NCBI RefSeq assembly: GCF_000719345.1
Contig: NZ_JOFX01000050.1
Location: 3,326-67,325 of the forward strand
DNA from: Streptomyces sp. NRRL F-2664
GTDB taxonomy: Bacteria; Actinomycetota; Actinomycetes; Streptomycetales; Streptomycetaceae
Reading direction: 5' to 3'
Length of the DNA stretch: 64,000 bases
Below, in pieces: positions 44,719 to 54,245 of this stretch. The position numbers and the translations under genes are program-made. The notes below the pieces were generated by a model. The model ran no database searches. It was not told the origin of the DNA and saw only the letters and a program-made list of their open reading frames with translations. How positions within the stretch are numbered: position 1 is the first letter of the stretch; each line of letters begins with the position of its first letter.

Positions 44719-45515
44719 ACGCGGCACCGCCGCTGTGCCTGACCGTCGCCGGATCCGACTCCGGCGGCGGCGCGGGCATCCAGGCCGACCTCAAGACCAT
44801 GCTGGCGCTCGGCGTCCACGGCATGAGCGTGGTCACCGCCGTGACCGCGCAGAACTCCCTCGGGGTGAGCGGCGCCTGGGAGCTTCCCGCCGAGGCCGTC
44901 ACCGCCCAGTACCGGGCCGTGGTGGACGACATAGGCGTGCACGCCGTGAAGACCGGCATGCTCTCCTCCGCCGCGCTGGTGGAGACCGTCGCCGCGCTGC
45001 TGGCCGACACGGCCGCCCCGGCCGTCGTGGACCCCGTGGGCGTCTCCAAGCACGGGGACGCCCTGCTCGCCGCCTCGGCGCTGGACGCCGTACGCGGCGA
45101 CCTGCTGCCCCGCGCCACCGTGGCCACGCCCAACCTCGACGAGGTCGCCCAGCTCACCGGCATCGTCGTGGAGAGCGAGGACGACATGCGCCGGGCCGCC
45201 GACGCGATCCTCGGCCACGGCGCCGGCTGGGCGCTGATCAAGGGCGGGCACCTCGCGCCGCAGGGCGACCAGGCCGTCGACCTGCTCACCGACGGCACCG
45301 AGGACCGCTGGCTGCGCGCCCCGCGCCACTCCAACCGGCACACCCACGGCACGGGCTGCACCCTCGCCAGCGCCATCGCGGCCGGCCTCGCCAAGGGCCT
45401 GCCCGTCCCCGAGGCCGTCACCGCCGCCAAGGAGTACGTGACGGGCGGCATCGCCGCCGGCTTCGCGCTCGGCCGGGGCATCGGGCCCGTGGATCACGCC
45501 TGGCGTCAGCGCTGA
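44715..45515 (+). CDS. thiD: Hydroxymethylpyrimidine (phosphate) kinase
   Basis: 266 residues of the ribokinase-like fold: [20 protein letters not shown] at the N-terminus, [37 protein letters not shown] and the catalytic block [20 protein letters not shown]. It phosphorylates HMP and HMP-P for thiamine synthesis. Coupled to thiL; ends at a perfect hairpin shared with convergent rpmB. No TPP riboswitch is visible upstream of this pair. Confidence 0.95.
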   Translation: MNAAPPLCLTVAGSDSGGGAGIQADLKTMLALGVHGMSVVTAVTAQNSLGVSGAWELPAEAVTAQYRAVVDDIGVHAVKTGMLSSAALVETVAALLADTAAPAVVDPVGVSKHGDALLAASALDAVRGDLLPRATVATPNLDEVAQLTGIVVESEDDMRRAADAILGHGAGWALIKGGHLAPQGDQAVDLLTDGTEDRWLRAPRHSNRHTHGTGCTLASAIAAGLAKGLPVPEAVTAAKEYVTGGIAAGFALGRGIGPVDHAWRQR

Positions 45516-45552
45516 CCCCGCCGGGCGGGCCCAACCCCCCCGGACAAGGCAA

Positions 45553-45583
45553 AAGGCCGGTTCACCAGAGGTGAACCGGCCTT
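45553..45583. terminator. Bidirectional terminator between thiD and rpmB
   Basis: AAGGCCGGTTCACC, loop AGA, GGTGAACCGGCCTT. Perfect 14-bp stem with A's on one side and T's on the other. Confidence 0.88.
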
Positions 45584-45618
45584 CTTGGCAACCGGAAGGG
45601 GCTGCGCTACGACGGGCG

Positions 45619-45804
45619 TCAGCGCGAGACCTTGCCGGCCTTGATGCACGAGGTGCAGGCGTTGAGGCGCTTCGGCGTCCCATTGACCACGGCACGGACG
45701 CGCTGGATGTTCGGGTTCCAGCGACGCGAGGTGCGGCGGTGCGAGTGGGAGATGTTGTTGCCGAAGCTCGGCCCCTTGGCGCAAACGTCGCAGTTGGCAG
45801 CCAC
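45619..45804 (-). CDS. rpmB: Ribosomal protein L28 (zinc-ribbon form)
   Basis: 61 residues starting at GTG 45804. Two CxxC pairs (CDVC near residue 5 and CTSC near 51) mark the zinc-binding C+ form; actinobacteria often keep a second, zinc-free copy under Zur control elsewhere. [20 protein letters not shown] is the L28 signature. A TTTCCA/TATGCT promoter pair with 18-base spacing lies about 115-140 bases upstream on the minus strand (TATGCT at 45920-45915). Confidence 0.95.
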   Translation of the reverse strand: MAANCDVCAKGPSFGNNISHSHRRTSRRWNPNIQRVRAVVNGTPKRLNACTSCIKAGKVSR

Positions 45805-46047
45805 AGGTCACTCCAAAGACTTCAGATGCAATTACAGTGAAACCGGCGCACCGGTTCAGAGGTCTGAAGTGGTTTGCCGGGGAAAAGGCCCGACTCTCAT
45901 CGGGCAACCGGAGCAGCATACAACGACTGCGCCCGTCCTGGAAAACTACCACGGCGCCCGGCGACCCCGCCCCGCGGTCCCGGCCCCGGCGACGCAGTCC
46001 TTCGTTACCCTGCGGTGAACCCTGGCCCGCACAAGGAGGAACGCCCG

Positions 46048-47739
46048 GTGCCGCACGAGGCTCAGCCGCAGCCCGCCGACGAGCTCGACGCCGAAGCCGT
46101 ACGCACCTGGAGCTCGCTCGCCCTCGCCGCACTGGGCCGGGCCCGCGAGGACATCGACGCCATCAACGTGTACCCGGTCGCCGACGCCGACACCGGCACC
46201 AATCTCTACCTCACCGCCGAGTCCGCCGACCGCGCCCTCACCGAGGCCTTCGCGAACGCCACCGGCGCCACCCCTGCGGACGTGACCGGCGCCACCGCAC
46301 CGACCTCCCTGTCCGAGGCCGTACGGGCCTGGGCGCACGGCGCGCTCGTCGGCGCCCGCGGGAACTCCGGGACGATCCTCGCGCAGCTGCTGCGCGGAGT
46401 GGCCGACGTACTCGGAGCGGAGCCGGACGAGCAGCACACCGGCCCCGGCGGGCTGCTGGCGCACGCCCTCACCCGGGCCGCACAGGAGGCGTACGCGGCC
46501 GTCGCCCACCCGGTGGAGGGCACCATGCTCACCGTCGCCGGCGCCGCCGCGCGGGCCGGCGAAGCAGCCTCGGCGGCCGCAGGCACCGCCGCCGAGGTGG
46601 CGCGCGCCGCCTACGACGGCGCCCGCGCCGCGCTCGCCGAGACCCCCGGACAGCTCGCCGTGCTGGACCGCGCCGGCGTGGTCGACGCCGGCGGCTGCGG
46701 GCTCGTCGCCGTACTGGGCGCCCTCTGGCAGGCGCTGTCCGGCCAGGAGCCGGCCCCCGAACCGGTGGAGGGCCGCACCCCGCCCCCCGGGCCCCGGCCG
46801 GCCGACCCCTGCGACCGGCACGAGGACGACAACGGCCCCGCCTACGAGGTGCTCTACCTGCTGGAGGCCTCCGAGGCCGCGGTCGCGGAACTGCGCGCCC
46901 GCCTCGACGCACTCGGCGACTCCCTCGTCGTGGTCGGCGGCGACGGGCTCTGGAACGTCCACGTCCACGTCGACGACCCCGGCGCGGCCGTCGAGGCCGG
47001 CGTCGTCGCAGGCCGGCCGTACCGGATCCGGATCACGCACTTCGGCGACGAGCGGCGCCGGGGCCGCGCCGAGCGCGCCCAGCGGGGCGTGGTCGCCGTC
47101 GTCCGCGGCGAGGGCCTGGCGAGCCTGTGCGACGAGGCCGGCGCCACCACCGTCCTGGTGCGCCCCGGCGAGGTCCCGGCCGCCGCGGAACTCCTCGACG
47201 CGGTCCGCCGCGCGCACGCCCGCGAGGTGGTGCTCCTGCAGGGCGGCGCCGAACTGCGCGCCGCCGCGGCCACCGCCGCCGAGCAGGCCCGCGCCGAGGG
47301 AGTGCGGGTGGCGGTCGTCCCCACCCGGTCCGCGGTCCAGGGCCTGGCCGCCCTCGCCGTGCACGACCCGGACGGCAGCTTCGACGAGGACGTCGTCGCC
47401 ATGACCGCCGCGGCCGGCGCCACCCGGTACGGGGAGCTGGCCGTCGCCGAACGCCAGTCCTTCACCTCGGCCGGCATCTGCCAGGCCGGTGATGTGCTCG
47501 GCCTCATCGACGGCGACGTCGCCGTCATCGGCGCGGACCTGGCCGGGACCGCCGAGGCGGTGCTCGACCGCATGCTGGGCTCCGGCGGCGAACTCGTCAC
47601 CCTCGTCCTCGGACCCGAGGTGCCGGAGGCCGTCGCCGAAGGCCTCCAGGCGTACGTGCAGTCCGGCCACCTCGCCGTCGACACGGTCACCTACCGGGGC
47701 GGCCGGTACTCGGCGCCGCTCCTCATCGGGGTGGAGTAG
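46048..47739 (+). CDS. DAK2/DegV-linked kinase, FakA/YloV-like
   Basis: 563 residues from GTG 46048, with AAGGAGG eight bases upstream. The N-terminal third is a DhaL (Dak phosphatase/DAK2) domain: DAINVYPVADADTGTNLY binds Mg-ADP, GARGNSGTILAQLLRG follows. The middle and C-terminal part is the YloV extension (VVDAGGCGLVAVLGALW, LWNVHVHVDDPGAAVEAG, HVHVDD being the conserved loop). Relatives phosphorylate fatty acids bound to FakB (DegV) proteins. No DegV gene is near. It precedes recG, a conserved actinobacterial and firmicute arrangement. Confidence 0.88.
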   Translation: MPHEAQPQPADELDAEAVRTWSSLALAALGRAREDIDAINVYPVADADTGTNLYLTAESADRALTEAFANATGATPADVTGATAPTSLSEAVRAWAHGALVGARGNSGTILAQLLRGVADVLGAEPDEQHTGPGGLLAHALTRAAQEAYAAVAHPVEGTMLTVAGAAARAGEAASAAAGTAAEVARAAYDGARAALAETPGQLAVLDRAGVVDAGGCGLVAVLGALWQALSGQEPAPEPVEGRTPPPGPRPADPCDRHEDDNGPAYEVLYLLEASEAAVAELRARLDALGDSLVVVGGDGLWNVHVHVDDPGAAVEAGVVAGRPYRIRITHFGDERRRGRAERAQRGVVAVVRGEGLASLCDEAGATTVLVRPGEVPAAAELLDAVRRAHAREVVLLQGGAELRAAAATAAEQARAEGVRVAVVPTRSAVQGLAALAVHDPDGSFDEDVVAMTAAAGATRYGELAVAERQSFTSAGICQAGDVLGLIDGDVAVIGADLAGTAEAVLDRMLGSGGELVTLVLGPEVPEAVAEGLQAYVQSGHLAVDTVTYRGGRYSAPLLIGVE

Positions 47740-47765
47740 CGGGGTTGTCGGCGCCATGGTGTGCA

Positions 47766-49958
47766 ATGGAACACGTGCCCGCGCTCGACGAAGACCTCAA
47801 GAAGACGCTCGGCCCCGCCACCGCCAAGGTGCTGGCCGAGCAGCTCGGCCTGCACACGGCCCTGGACCTGCTCCACCACTACCCGAGGCGGTACGCCGAG
47901 CGCGGTGAGCTGACCTCGCTGGCCGAGCTCGCCGACCAGATCGACGAGCACGTCACCGTCGTCGCGCAGGTCGCCGACGCGCGCATCCTGACCTTCAACG
48001 GGGGCCGGGGCAAGCGTCTGGAGGTGACCATCACCGACGGCAGCGGCCGGCTCCAGCTCGTCTTCTTCGGCGCGGGCGTCCACAAGCCCCACAAGGAACT
48101 GCTCCCCGGCACCCGCGCGATGTTCGCCGGCAAGGTCTCCCGTTTCAACAGCAAGCTCCAGCTCGCGCACCCGGCGTACGAGCCGCTCGGCGGCGACGCC
48201 TCCGACCGGGACGCCGCCACCGCCTTCGCCAACCAGCTGATCCCGATCTACCCGGCCTGCGCCAAGCTGGAGTCCTGGAAGATCGCCAAGTGCGTGGACG
48301 CCGTACTGCCCAGCGCCCAGGAGGCCGTGGACCCGCTGCCGCCCGCCCTGCGCGAGGACCGCGGCCTGGTCCCCCTCACCGAAGCCCTGCTGAAGATCCA
48401 CCGGCCCGCCACCAAGGCCGACATCGAGGACGCCCGGCAGCGCCTGAAGTGGGACGAGGCCTTCGTCCTGCAGGTCGCCCTGGCCCGCCGCCGCCACGCC
48501 GACGCCCAGCTCCCTGCCGTCCCCCGCCGACCCGCCCCCGCCGGCCTGCTCGACGCCTTCGACGCCAAGCTGCCCTTCACCCTCACCGAGGGCCAGCAGA
48601 AGGTCTCCAAGGAGATCTTCGACGACCTCGCCACCAGCCACCCCATGCACCGCCTCCTCCAGGGCGAGGTCGGAAGCGGAAAGACAATGGTGGCGCTGCG
48701 GGCCATGCTGGCCGTCGTGGACTCCGGAGGGCAGGCGGCCATGCTCGCGCCCACCGAGGTGCTGGCCCAGCAGCACCACCGCTCCATCGTCGAGATGATG
48801 GGCGAGCTCGCCGAGGGCGGCATGCTCGGCGGCTCCGACCAGGGCACCAAGGTCGTGCTGCTCACCGGGTCGATGGGGACGGCCGCCCGCCGCCAGGCCC
48901 TGCTCGACCTCGTCACCGGAGAAGCCGGGATCGTCATCGGCACGCACGCGCTGATCGAGGACAAGGTGCAGTTCCACGACCTCGGCCTGGTCGTCGTCGA
49001 CGAACAGCACCGCTTCGGCGTGGAGCAGCGCGACGCCCTGCGCTCCAAGGGCAAGCAGCCCCCGCACCTGCTGGTGATGACCGCCACCCCGATCCCGCGC
49101 ACCGTCGCCATGACCGTCTTCGGCGACCTGGAGACCTCCGTCCTGGACCAGCTCCCCGCGGGGCGCTCGCCGATCGCCACCCACGTGGTGCCGGCCAAGG
49201 ACAAGCCGCACTTCCTCGCCCGGGCCTGGGAGCGCGTGCGGGAGGAGGTCGAGAAGGGCCACCAGGCGTATGTGGTCTGCCCGCGCATCGGCGACGGCGA
49301 GGACGACCCGAAGAAGAAGCAGGCCGCGGAGGAGGCCGACAGGCGGCCGCCGCTCGCGGTCCTGGAGATCGCCGAGCAGCTCGGCCGCGGCCCGCTGGCC
49401 GGGCTGAGCGTCGAGGTGCTGCACGGCCGGATGGACCCCGCCGACAAGGACGACGTCATGCGGCGGTTCGCGGCCGGCGAGGTCAAGGTGCTGGTCGCCA
49501 CCACCGTCATCGAGGTCGGGGTGAACGTCCCGAACTCCACCGTCATGGTGATCATGGACGCGGACCGGTTCGGCGTCTCCCAGCTCCACCAGCTGCGCGG
49601 CCGCGTCGGCCGGGGCTCCGCCCCGGGCCTGTGCCTCCTGGTCAGCGAGATGCACGAGGCGAGCCCGGCCCGGGCCCGGCTCGCGGCCGTCGCCGCCACC
49701 CTCGACGGCTTCGAGCTCTCCCGCATCGACCTGGAACAGCGCCGCGAGGGCGACGTGCTGGGCCAGGCCCAGTCGGGGGTGCGCTCCTCGCTGCGCATGC
49801 TCGCCGTCATCGACGACGAGGAGGTCATCGCCCAGGCCCGCGAGGAGGCCACCCGCGTGGTCGCCGAGGACCCGGCCCTGGAGCGGCTGCCCGGTCTGCG
49901 CACCGCGCTGGACGCGCTCCTCGACACCGAGCGCGAGCAGTACCTGGAGAAGGGCTGA
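47766..49958 (+). CDS. recG: ATP-dependent DNA helicase RecG
   Basis: 730 residues from ATG 47766; an upstream start at 47745 is possible. The wedge/OB domain (YPRRYAERGELTSLAELAD, ADARILTFNGGRGKRLEVTI) is followed by SF2 motifs: LQGEVGSGKTMVAL (I), VVVDEQHRFGVEQR (II, DEQH), MTATPIPRTVAMT (III), VATTVIEVGVNVPN (V) and QLHQLRGRVGRG (VI). It reverses stalled forks and processes recombination intermediates. There is no ribosome site before the start. It lies 26 bases after the DAK-like gene. Confidence 0.95.
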   Translation: MEHVPALDEDLKKTLGPATAKVLAEQLGLHTALDLLHHYPRRYAERGELTSLAELADQIDEHVTVVAQVADARILTFNGGRGKRLEVTITDGSGRLQLVFFGAGVHKPHKELLPGTRAMFAGKVSRFNSKLQLAHPAYEPLGGDASDRDAATAFANQLIPIYPACAKLESWKIAKCVDAVLPSAQEAVDPLPPALREDRGLVPLTEALLKIHRPATKADIEDARQRLKWDEAFVLQVALARRRHADAQLPAVPRRPAPAGLLDAFDAKLPFTLTEGQQKVSKEIFDDLATSHPMHRLLQGEVGSGKTMVALRAMLAVVDSGGQAAMLAPTEVLAQQHHRSIVEMMGELAEGGMLGGSDQGTKVVLLTGSMGTAARRQALLDLVTGEAGIVIGTHALIEDKVQFHDLGLVVVDEQHRFGVEQRDALRSKGKQPPHLLVMTATPIPRTVAMTVFGDLETSVLDQLPAGRSPIATHVVPAKDKPHFLARAWERVREEVEKGHQAYVVCPRIGDGEDDPKKKQAAEEADRRPPLAVLEIAEQLGRGPLAGLSVEVLHGRMDPADKDDVMRRFAAGEVKVLVATTVIEVGVNVPNSTVMVIMDADRFGVSQLHQLRGRVGRGSAPGLCLLVSEMHEASPARARLAAVAATLDGFELSRIDLEQRREGDVLGQAQSGVRSSLRMLAVIDDEEVIAQAREEATRVVAEDPALERLPGLRTALDALLDTEREQYLEKG

Positions 49959-50031
49959 GCGGTACGACCTATGGTTGGAGTGCCGCGGCAGACCGCCGCG
50001 CGCCCCCTGCCGCCGTACCGAAGGACCCCAG

Positions 50032-50610
50032 ATGACCCGCGTGATCGCCGGCAGCGCCGGCGGGCGACGGCTGGCCGTGCCGCCCGGCACCGGCACCCGG
50101 CCGACCTCCGACCGGATGCGCGAAGGGCTCTTCTCGACCTGGGAGTCGCTGCACGGGGTGGAGGGGGCCCGGGTCCTGGACCTCTACGGCGGCTCCGGCG
50201 CCGTCGGCCTGGAGGCCCTCTCCCGGGGTGCCTCCCACGCCCTGCTCGTCGAGTCCGACGCCAAGGCCGCCAAGGCCATCCGGGACAACATCAAGGCGCT
50301 GGGTCTGCCCGGGGCCGAGTTCAGGGCCGGCCGGGCCGAGCAGGTCGTGGCCGCCCGCCCGGCCGGGGACCCCTACGACGTCGTCTTCCTGGACCCGCCG
50401 TACGCGCTGGACAGTGCGGACCTGCGGGAGATCCTCCTCACACTCCGGTCCAACGGCTGGATCACGGACGACGCGCTCGTCACCGTGGAGCGCAGCACCA
50501 GGAGCGGTGCCTTCCCGTGGCCCGACGGCTTCGAGCCGCTCCGGTCGCGCACATACGGCGAGGGCACCCTGTGGTACGGCCGCGCCGCCAGCACCAGCGA
50601 AGACTCATGA
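50032..50610 (+). CDS. rsmD: 16S rRNA (guanine966-N2)-methyltransferase
   Basis: 192 residues from ATG 50032 with AAGGA upstream. RVIAGSAGGRRLAVPPGTGT and RPTSDRMREGLFS are family hallmarks; VLDLYGGSGAVGLEALSRGA is the SAM-binding motif I and VVFLDPPYAL the DPPY catalytic motif of N6/N2 amino methyltransferases. It overlaps the coaD frame by four bases (ATGA), the usual bacterial rsmD-coaD pairing. Confidence 0.95.
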   Translation: MTRVIAGSAGGRRLAVPPGTGTRPTSDRMREGLFSTWESLHGVEGARVLDLYGGSGAVGLEALSRGASHALLVESDAKAAKAIRDNIKALGLPGAEFRAGRAEQVVAARPAGDPYDVVFLDPPYALDSADLREILLTLRSNGWITDDALVTVERSTRSGAFPWPDGFEPLRSRTYGEGTLWYGRAASTSEDS

Positions 50611-50624
50611 ACGAGGGAGTTCAG

Positions 50625-51104
50625 TTGCGCCGCGCCGTCTGTCCGGGGTCCTTCGATCCCATCCACAACGGACACCTCGACATCATCGGACGCGCCTCCA
50701 GGCTCTATGACGTCGTGCACGTCGCCGTGATGATCAACAAGTCGAAGCAGGGCCTGTTCAGCGTCGAGGAGCGGGTCGAGCTGATCCGCGAGGCGACGGC
50801 CGACTACGGCAACATCCAGGTCGAGTCCTTCCACGGGCTGCTGGTCGACTTCTGCAAGCAGCGCGACATCCCGGCCATCGTCAAGGGCCTGCGCGCGGTG
50901 AGCGACTTCGACTACGAGCTGCAGATGGCCCAGATGAACCTCGGCCTGTCGGGCGTCGAGACGCTCTTCGTCCCGACCATCCCCACCTACAGCTTCCTGT
51001 CCTCCTCACTGGTCAAGGAGGTCGCGACCTGGGGCGGCGACGTCGCCCACCTGCTGCCGGCTCCCGTGCACGCGGCGCTCCTGGAGCGGCTGCGCAAGCA
51101 CTGA
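50625..51104 (+). CDS. coaD: Phosphopantetheine adenylyltransferase
   Basis: 159 residues from TTG 50625, which has GAGGGAG six to twelve bases upstream and gives the canonical start RRAVCPGSFDPIHNGHLD. An ATG at 50607 overlapping the rsmD stop would add six residues. The HxGH motif (HNGH), KGLRAVSDFDYELQM and PTYSFLSSSLVKEVA (ISSTxR-like region) are typical. Fourth step of coenzyme A synthesis. A hairpin beginning at its stop codon ends the unit. Confidence 0.95.
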   Translation: MRRAVCPGSFDPIHNGHLDIIGRASRLYDVVHVAVMINKSKQGLFSVEERVELIREATADYGNIQVESFHGLLVDFCKQRDIPAIVKGLRAVSDFDYELQMAQMNLGLSGVETLFVPTIPTYSFLSSSLVKEVATWGGDVAHLLPAPVHAALLERLRKH

Positions 51105-51128
51105 CCGCCTGACGGGGCGTCAGGCGGT
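51104..51128 (+). terminator. Hairpin at the coaD stop
   Basis: ACCGCCTGACG (51104-51114), loop GGG, CGTCAGGCGGT (51118-51128). Perfect 11-bp stem that includes the last base of the stop codon. Confidence 0.7.
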
Positions 51129-51207
51129 GTCGGGGTTGCGCCCCGTGGCCTTACAGTCGTCCCGTCCGTCTCAGGAACCGCCCGAGGCCGAGAGAGTGCG
51201 AGCCCCC

Positions 51208-52287
51208 ATGGACGTGCAGAAGAAGCTCGACGAGATCGTCGCGGCCGTCGGCGGCGCCCGGTCCATGCCCATGTCGGCGTCCTGCGTGATCAACCGCGCC
51301 GAGCTGCTCGCCCTGCTGGAAGAGGTCCGCCAGGCCCTCCCGGGCTCGCTCGCGCAGGCGCAGGAGCTCCTCGGCGGCCGGGAGCAGATGGTCGAGGACG
51401 CCCGCCGCGAGGCGGAGCGGATCATCAACGCCGCCCACGATCAGCGCGGGTCCTTGATCGCCGACACCGAGATCGCACGGCGCTCGCAGGCCGAGGCGGA
51501 CCGGATCCTGGACGAGGCCCGCCGGGAGGCCGAGCAGATCCGGGCGGAGGCCGACGACTACGTCGACAGCAAGCTCGCCAACTTCGAGGTCGTGCTGACC
51601 AAGACGATCGGCTCGGTCGACCGCGGCCGCGAGAAGCTGCTGGGCCGCGGCCCCGGCCTGGACGAGGACGGCTACCCGGACGCGGACGCCCCGGAGCGCA
51701 GCCACGACCCCGAGACGCAGCGGCAGCAGGCCGACGCCTATGTGGACACCAAGCTGGCGACCTTCGAGGCGGTGCTCTCCAAGACCCTGGAGGCCGTCGG
51801 CCGCGGCCGCCAGAAGCTGCTCGGGCGGGTCCCGACGGACGACCTGGGCGTGCACATGGCCGCCCAGGACGCGGCCGCGGGCCCGTCCTCCCGCTCGGCG
51901 AGCGACGCGGACTTCCTGGCGGGCCTCGCAGAGCCGGAGCCGCCGCACGCACCGGCCCCGGTTCCGGCCCGTCCCGAGCCCGGGTACGACGCGTACGCCT
52001 ACCAGCAGCCCGCCGCCCAGCAGCAGGACGCGTACGCCTACCAGGACCCGTACGGGGGCTACCAGCAGCAGCCGGACCCGTACTCCGGTGCGGCCACCGG
52101 CTCCACCGGAGCGGCCTACGCCGCGCACTACGGTGCGCAGCAGCCCGACCCCTACGCGGCCTACCCGCAGCCGCAGCAGGCCCCCCACCCGCAGCAGGCC
52201 CAGCAGCCCTCGCTCGACGAGACCAGCTTCTTCGACACCAGCATGATCAACCTCGATCAGCTCCGCCAGTACGAACAGGGGCGCTAG
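51208..52287 (+). CDS. DivIVA/ATP-synthase-B-like coiled-coil protein
   Basis: 359 residues from ATG 51208 (MDVQKKLDEIV). Residues 20-130 form a long Ala/Glu/Arg coiled coil (REQMVEDARREAERIINAAH, QAEADRILDEARREAEQIRA). A twice-repeated block DDYVDSKLANFEVVLTKTIG / DAYVDTKLATFEAVLSKTLE, each followed by GRGR.KLLGR, is an internal duplication. The second half is Pro/Gln/Tyr-rich and disordered, ending FFDTSMINLDQLRQYEQGR. Such proteins are annotated as cell-division initiation or filament-like proteins in Streptomyces; the role is unproven. Confidence 0.85.
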   Translation: MDVQKKLDEIVAAVGGARSMPMSASCVINRAELLALLEEVRQALPGSLAQAQELLGGREQMVEDARREAERIINAAHDQRGSLIADTEIARRSQAEADRILDEARREAEQIRAEADDYVDSKLANFEVVLTKTIGSVDRGREKLLGRGPGLDEDGYPDADAPERSHDPETQRQQADAYVDTKLATFEAVLSKTLEAVGRGRQKLLGRVPTDDLGVHMAAQDAAAGPSSRSASDADFLAGLAEPEPPHAPAPVPARPEPGYDAYAYQQPAAQQQDAYAYQDPYGGYQQQPDPYSGAATGSTGAAYAAHYGAQQPDPYAAYPQPQQAPHPQQAQQPSLDETSFFDTSMINLDQLRQYEQGR

Positions 52288-52409
52288 GACCGGATTGGGC
52301 TCTGAGCGAAGCGCCGGGTATCCTGGCTCTTCGGTCGCGCGTATGCACCGCGATCCGTGCTGCCCGTACGTGCGGGATTTACGCAGCAGTCTTCGATCTA
52401 CAGCGATCT

Positions 52410-53078
52410 GTGAAAGCAGGAACGGCCCTGAACACCCGCCTCGACCACCGCAACCCCCTCGTGTTCGACACGCACGAGCTGGGTCGGCGTCCTGGTGCCA
52501 TGCAGCGGCTGTCGCGCGAGATCGACGCACCGGCGGACCTCGGTCTCGCCGGGGTGATCGGAGTGCCGGAAGGCGCTCCGGTGAAGCTGGACCTCCGCCT
52601 GGAGTCGGTCATGGAAGGGGTGCTTGTCACAGGCACCGTCCGTGCATCGGCGACGGGGGAGTGCGTAAGGTGTCTGGAGGCCGTCGAGCGCCAGCTCAAG
52701 GCGGACTTCCAGGAGATGTTCTCGTACCCTGACGCCGACGACCGGGGCCGCGCCAAGGCGGAGCCGGCCGACGACGCCGAGGACGACGAGGACATGCTCT
52801 TCCTCGAGGACGGTTTGTTCGACCTCGAACCCGTGCTGCGCGATGCGGTGGTGCTCGCACTGCCGATGCAGCCGGTGTGCCGGGAGGACTGTCTCGGACT
52901 GTGTCCCGACTGCGGGGCCGGTCTGAACGACGACCCGGACCACCACCACGACGCCGTCGACATCCGTTGGGCGGCTTTGCAGGAACTCGTCGTTACCGAT
53001 CAGGACGGCGAGAAGGACAACATGAGCGGCACTGCATCTGACGACGTTCAGAGCGCCGCCGAGAAGCAGGAGAAGTAG
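52410..53078 (+). CDS. yceD: YceD/DUF177 family protein
   Basis: 222 residues from GTG 52410, although the conserved part starts at [24 protein letters not shown] in [15 protein letters not shown] and the second pair [13 protein letters not shown] form the likely metal or structural site of the family. An acidic stretch ([16 protein letters not shown]) lies between. It is the standard partner of rpmF, transcribed together, and is linked to 23S rRNA accumulation in plants and bacteria. rpmF begins two bases after its stop. Confidence 0.92.
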   Translation: MKAGTALNTRLDHRNPLVFDTHELGRRPGAMQRLSREIDAPADLGLAGVIGVPEGAPVKLDLRLESVMEGVLVTGTVRASATGECVRCLEAVERQLKADFQEMFSYPDADDRGRAKAEPADDAEDDEDMLFLEDGLFDLEPVLRDAVVLALPMQPVCREDCLGLCPDCGAGLNDDPDHHHDAVDIRWAALQELVVTDQDGEKDNMSGTASDDVQSAAEKQEK

Positions 53079-53080
53079 CC

Positions 53081-53254
53081 GTGGCTGTTCCGAAGCGGAA
53101 GATGTCGCGCAGCAACACGCGCCACCGCCGGTCGCAGTGGAAGGCTGCGGTCCCCACCCTGGTTTCGTGTGAGCGTTGCCAGGAGCCGAAGCTCCAGCAC
53201 ATCGCGTGCCCGAGCTGCGGCACCTACAACAAGCGCCAGGTCCTCGAGGTCTGA
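53081..53254 (+). CDS. rpmF: Ribosomal protein L32
   Basis: 57 residues from GTG 53081: [20 protein letters not shown], then the zinc ribbon [19 protein letters not shown] with two CxxC pairs, and NKRQVLEV. The AGGAGAAG just before the yceD stop serves as ribosome site. Part of the yceD-rpmF-rnc operon. Confidence 0.97.
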   Translation: MAVPKRKMSRSNTRHRRSQWKAAVPTLVSCERCQEPKLQHIACPSCGTYNKRQVLEV

Positions 53255-53273
53255 GCGGCTGGTGAGAGGCGCA

Positions 53274-54119
53274 ATGTCTGAGCTGTCCAACGCTGAGAAG
53301 CAGGCAGACAGTAACAACGCGGCCTCGTCCCACACGCTTCTGGAAGGGCGGCTCGGGTACCGACTCGAGTCCGCCCTTCTGGTGCGTGCTCTGACCCACC
53401 GCTCGTACGCGTACGAGAACGGCGGCCTGCCCACCAACGAACGCCTGGAGTTCCTCGGGGACTCCGTGCTGGGCCTGGTGGTCACGGACACGCTGTACAC
53501 CACCCACCCGGACCTTCCCGAAGGCCAGCTGGCCAAGCTTCGGGCCGCGGTGGTCAACTCGCGCGCACTGGCGGAGGTCGGGCGCGGCCTCGACCTCGGC
53601 TCCTTCATCCGGCTCGGCCGGGGCGAAGAGGGCACGGGCGGCCGGGACAAGGCCTCCATCCTCGCCGACACCCTTGAAGCGGTCATCGGCGCGGTCTACC
53701 TCGACCAGGGCCTCGACGCGGCCTCGGAGCTGGTCCACCGGCTCTTCGACCCGCTGATCGAGAAGTCCTCGAACCTCGGGGCCGGCCTGGACTGGAAGAC
53801 CAGTCTCCAGGAGCTCACGGCCGCCGAAGGTCTTGGCGTACCGGAATACCTGGTCACCGAGACCGGTCCGGACCACGAGAAGACCTTCACTGCTGCTGCC
53901 CGCGTCGGTGGTGTCTCGTACGGCACCGGCACCGGCCGCAGCAAGAAGGAAGCGGAACAGCAGGCCGCGGAGTCCGCGTGGCGCGGGATCCGCGCCGCGG
54001 CGGACGAGCGGGCCGCGGCGGCGGCAGCAGCGGCCGCCGCTCCGGCAGAGGTCCCGGCTTCGGCCGAGGCCGTGGACGGCGGGGTGCCGACGCCCGCCGA
54101 TCCGGCGCCGGAGGCCTGA
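53274..54119 (+). CDS. rnc: Ribonuclease III
   Basis: 281 residues from ATG 53274 with GAGAGG upstream. [18 protein letters not shown] is the catalytic signature and [18 protein letters not shown] the second metal-site block; the C-terminal double-stranded RNA-binding domain is [20 protein letters not shown] to [16 protein letters not shown]. An Ala/Pro-rich tail of about 40 residues follows. In S. coelicolor this gene is absB, a global regulator of antibiotic synthesis through RNA processing. Confidence 0.96.
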   Translation: MSELSNAEKQADSNNAASSHTLLEGRLGYRLESALLVRALTHRSYAYENGGLPTNERLEFLGDSVLGLVVTDTLYTTHPDLPEGQLAKLRAAVVNSRALAEVGRGLDLGSFIRLGRGEEGTGGRDKASILADTLEAVIGAVYLDQGLDAASELVHRLFDPLIEKSSNLGAGLDWKTSLQELTAAEGLGVPEYLVTETGPDHEKTFTAAARVGGVSYGTGTGRSKKEAEQQAAESAWRGIRAAADERAAAAAAAAAAPAEVPASAEAVDGGVPTPADPAPEA

Positions 54120-54150
54120 CCTTCCTTCGGGTACCCCCTCGGGCATCCCT

Positions 54151-54183
54151 TCGCCCGCCCCTGCACCGCAGGGGCGGGCGAAG
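54151..54183 (+). terminator. Terminator of yceD-rpmF-rnc
   Basis: TTCGCCCGCCCCTGC, loop ACC, GCAGGGGCGGGCGAA. Perfect 15-bp stem, 31 bases past rnc. Confidence 0.85.
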
Positions 54184-54245
54184 CCGTTTCCGGCGGCCGG
54201 TACGCTCGCGGCAGCGCCCCGATCCGCACCCGATGGAGGTTCCCC